In this document: positions 62,901 through 64,000 of the stretch, in pieces | Layout: the number at the start of each line of letters is the position of its first letter | Numbering within the stretch: the stretch's first letter is position 1 | NCBI RefSeq assembly: GCF_905220415.1 | Contig: NC_059545.1 | Span: 4,102,001 to 4,166,000 of the forward strand | Direction of reading: 5' to 3' | Origin: Colias croceus | Lineage: Eukaryota > Arthropoda > Insecta > Lepidoptera > Pieridae | Length of the DNA: 64,000 bases | Program-made: the position numbers and the translations under genes | Notes under the pieces: model-generated | Databases searched by the model: none | What the model was told of the DNA's origin: nothing | What the model saw: only the letters and a program-made list of their open reading frames with translations

Positions 62901-63666
62901 GCTATAGATTCAGCCTTGGACATAAAGTATGTAGGACTAAGTACCTACCTAGTATCTACATAACGTGTTTTTTAATATTGAAAAATCTATGTTTACATTA
63001 GACTACGTCTTTACGATATTAATGAAGGCGTTAATATTCAATCGATGTGTTATTACCACCATCAATAATTAATTATTGGTAATAAATAGAACTAATAGTG
63101 GCCGTTAAAAGCTTTATTTTAATGGTCATCGTATTACGTATGTGATGTAGATACTTAATTCTAATAACTGATATTATAATTATTAATAGTAGGTAATATT
63201 TTTTTTTAATATTTTTATTAATAACTAATATTTTTATTTATAATAGTAGAAATTAAAAAGAACATAAAATGCCATATTTTTACAATAAATTGTTACGGCT
63301 TGGCGTGAGTTACGATTTTAATGATATACCTAGACCTAGTACATACCAAATATATACCTAGTAATGTATACCAAGGCTATAGGATTTTTTTGTATGATCT
63401 AAAATAGATGTTTACGTAAAACGTTATTTAAAAAAAGGTAGGTAACCAAACATTCTTTACCTACAAATTAAATACGTTAATCTTAAAATCAAAATACTTA
63501 CACACTAACACGGGAACCATGATTTGCGTGTACACGAAGAAGATAACAAGACCGACGCACATTTTCAAATGGTTGAACATTTGGGTGCCGTCGTTCGCCA
63601 TGTTGAAGAAGCAGACGCCGACAAGCACCGCGCATCCGATGTGGTGTATGCTTTGGATCCATAGTG
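53998..63666 (-). CDS. ABCG half-transporter (ABCG1/4-like), C-terminal three exons
   Basis: Membrane exporter subunit of the ABCG family, which acts as a dimer and often moves lipids or sterols. Exons on the minus strand: 63666-63502, 62728-62472, 54339-53998; phases join, and the gene continues beyond the window. The visible ~254 residues cover most of the transmembrane domain: GCAVLVGVCFFNMANDG and VIFFVYTQIMVP helices, the conserved KKEHFNGWYNLVPYY amphipathic segment, the LPVQVSLNVIFCSIVYFMVG helix, the EGVGMAIGSVF segment, the NGCAIGPAAIAPFLG re-entrant helix, and an external loop with paired cysteines (LECSDVYCHF). A last helix and LRWRFAT end it. ATPase motifs are not in the window. 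The substrate cannot be told from this part. The intron between the last two exons is 8.1 kb and full of repeats. Confidence 0.88.
54667..55149 (+). repeat. Left outer array: four 120-bp units
   Basis: Exact 120-bp period. Each unit holds 'gtgtacttcgaagactg', 'gtgccgagtttgggctcg' and 'gacctgcaggtg'. Differences are single bases. The first unit is truncated on its outer side. Confidence 0.9.
55250..56512 (+). repeat. Left inner array: about eleven 108-bp units
   Basis: Period 108 bp, measured between successive 'gtcagcgcc' positions (55694, 55802, 55910). Each unit holds 'accgatttcgttcaaaatcg', 'atatctgaggctccctggg' and 'aaacaggaaactggtacc'. Two alternating subtypes exist ('ggatccttaggatcac' versus 'ggctccctgggatcgc'). 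Confidence 0.9.
56518..56604 (+). pseudogene. LINE reverse-transcriptase scrap at the foldback pivot
   Basis: Translates as LSSAGYAGRKIRQLTDIETA then RIVYF, closely matching the CR1-like ORF2 at 38478-41351 (LSSAAYAVRKIRQLTDEDTA then RLVYF). About 87 bp remain, exactly where the array orientation flips. Confidence 0.8.
56631..58975 (-). repeat. Right inner array of 108-bp units, inverted
   Basis: Same unit as the left inner array in opposite orientation. It is longer than the left array and interrupted by an insertion at 56964-57702. Some units carry small indels (for example 'acacgtacaataac' near 58070 and 'ctcactcctcag' near 58590). Confidence 0.9.
56964..57702. mobile_element. 'aaccgacttcaa' element inserted into the array, with a 276-bp hairpin
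   Basis: The array sequence 'gtttcctgtttt' is cut and resumes at 'gtgatcctaagg' after the insertion. It starts taaccgacttcaaaaa. Its last part is a near-perfect palindrome: arms 57421-57543 and 57574-57696 (123 bp each) around a 30-bp loop, both with 'aaccgacttcaaaaacgg'. The short relative is at 5441-5646. Confidence 0.75.
59093..59475 (-). repeat. Right outer array: three 120-bp units plus part
   Basis: Inverse of the left outer array, same 120-bp period ('cacctgcaggtcactccatc' at each unit). The outermost partial unit ends 'ctccatcaagtcaga'. Confidence 0.9.
59592..61679. mobile_element. 2.1-kb inverted-repeat element in the ABCG intron
   Basis: The 29-bp end starting aaatatctgtgcctccagtg (59592-59620) recurs inverted at 61651-61679. 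The interior has no recognised coding; 'ataagtcg' motifs recur near 61310-61400. Target duplication not identified. Probably a non-autonomous DNA transposon. Confidence 0.6.
61680..62471. other. Rest of the ABCG intron
   Basis: AT-rich, no repeat or RNA gene recognised. It ends at the donor of the 62728-62472 exon. Confidence 0.5.
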
Positions 63667-63702
63667 CTGAAAATTTATAAATTAAATGTTAGTTATATAA
63701 TA

Positions 63703-63927
63703 TACTAGCTAAGCTAGTAAAGCTAGTCTAGCTTTATGATGTGTGTGTGTTTGTTTACTCTTTCACGCAAATACTTCAGAACCGATTACAATGAAATTTA
63801 GCACACATATAGAGGGTAACTTGGTTTAACACATAGGATATGTTTGATCTCGGAAATCCCACGGGAACGGGAACTATGCGGGTCATTCTTTGACTGCGCG
63901 GGCGAAGCTGCGGGTGGAAAGCTAGTG
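63703..63927 (+). repeat. Lepidopteran retroelement-tail/SINE-like copy
   Basis: Contains 'ttactctttcacgcaaat', 'cccacgggaacgggaactat' and 'gctgcgggtggaaagctagt'. Same broad family as 6323-6554. It lies in an ABCG intron. Confidence 0.65.
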
Positions 63928-64000
63928 GCTTGTGATAAACATACATAGATATATTATGTTAAATATATACTTCTACATATAATTAACACCCAGACAGAGT

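Overview
The window is from an AT-rich insect genome, almost certainly a moth or butterfly. Genes are split by short GT-AG introns. The repeats are typical of Lepidoptera: tRNA-derived SINEs, many copies of a short retroelement tail ending in a 'gcggaaagctagt'-like motif, MITEs and a CR1-type LINE. The protein genes are standard animal families, and there are no bacterial signals.

Gene layout: (1) 604-17509 (+): 3' part of a collagen XV/XVIII (Multiplexin) gene, with 17 exons running from Gly-X-Y repeats through a trimerisation segment and hinge to an endostatin domain. Its 3.7-kb seventh intron holds a complete two-exon CYP6-like P450 on the opposite strand (6731-8887). (2) 17510-26810: no gene recognised; one SINE and two inverted-repeat elements. 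(3) 26811-32790 (+): a 14-exon, 726-aa divergent MCTP-like protein (two degenerate C2 domains and a C-terminal membrane anchor). It converges on (4) 33149-37200 (-): a four-exon aspartate/cysteine-sulfinate decarboxylase of the insect 'black' type. (5) 38243 to about 43.4 kb (-): a CR1-like LINE with both ORFs open. (6) 43639-45661: a P-element-like transposon with a THAP exon. (7) 47533-49439: a long-TIR Mutator-like element. (8) 49845-52617 (+): RIOK1 kinase. (9) 53998 to beyond 64000 (-): last three visible exons of an ABCG half-transporter. Its 8.1-kb intron holds a 4.8-kb foldback-like inverted repeat made of 120-bp and 108-bp tandem units.

The genes do not form one pathway. Multiplexin is extracellular matrix, the decarboxylase makes beta-alanine for cuticle tanning, the P450 is a microsomal oxidase, RIOK1 acts in 40S ribosome maturation, and the ABCG protein exports lipids or similar substrates. 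The most unusual content is in the mobile DNA: a perfect U UUA AAC slippery heptamer placed against the LINE ORF1 stop and opening the AUG-less ORF2; a foldback structure whose pivot is a scrap of a related LINE reverse transcriptase; a P-like element with perfect 8-bp target duplications; and decaying tandem copies of an endostatin exon inside the next intron.

All exon boundaries were read by eye from splice consensus and phase. Each complete gene model sums to a whole number of codons. Family names come from recognised motifs, not from a search.
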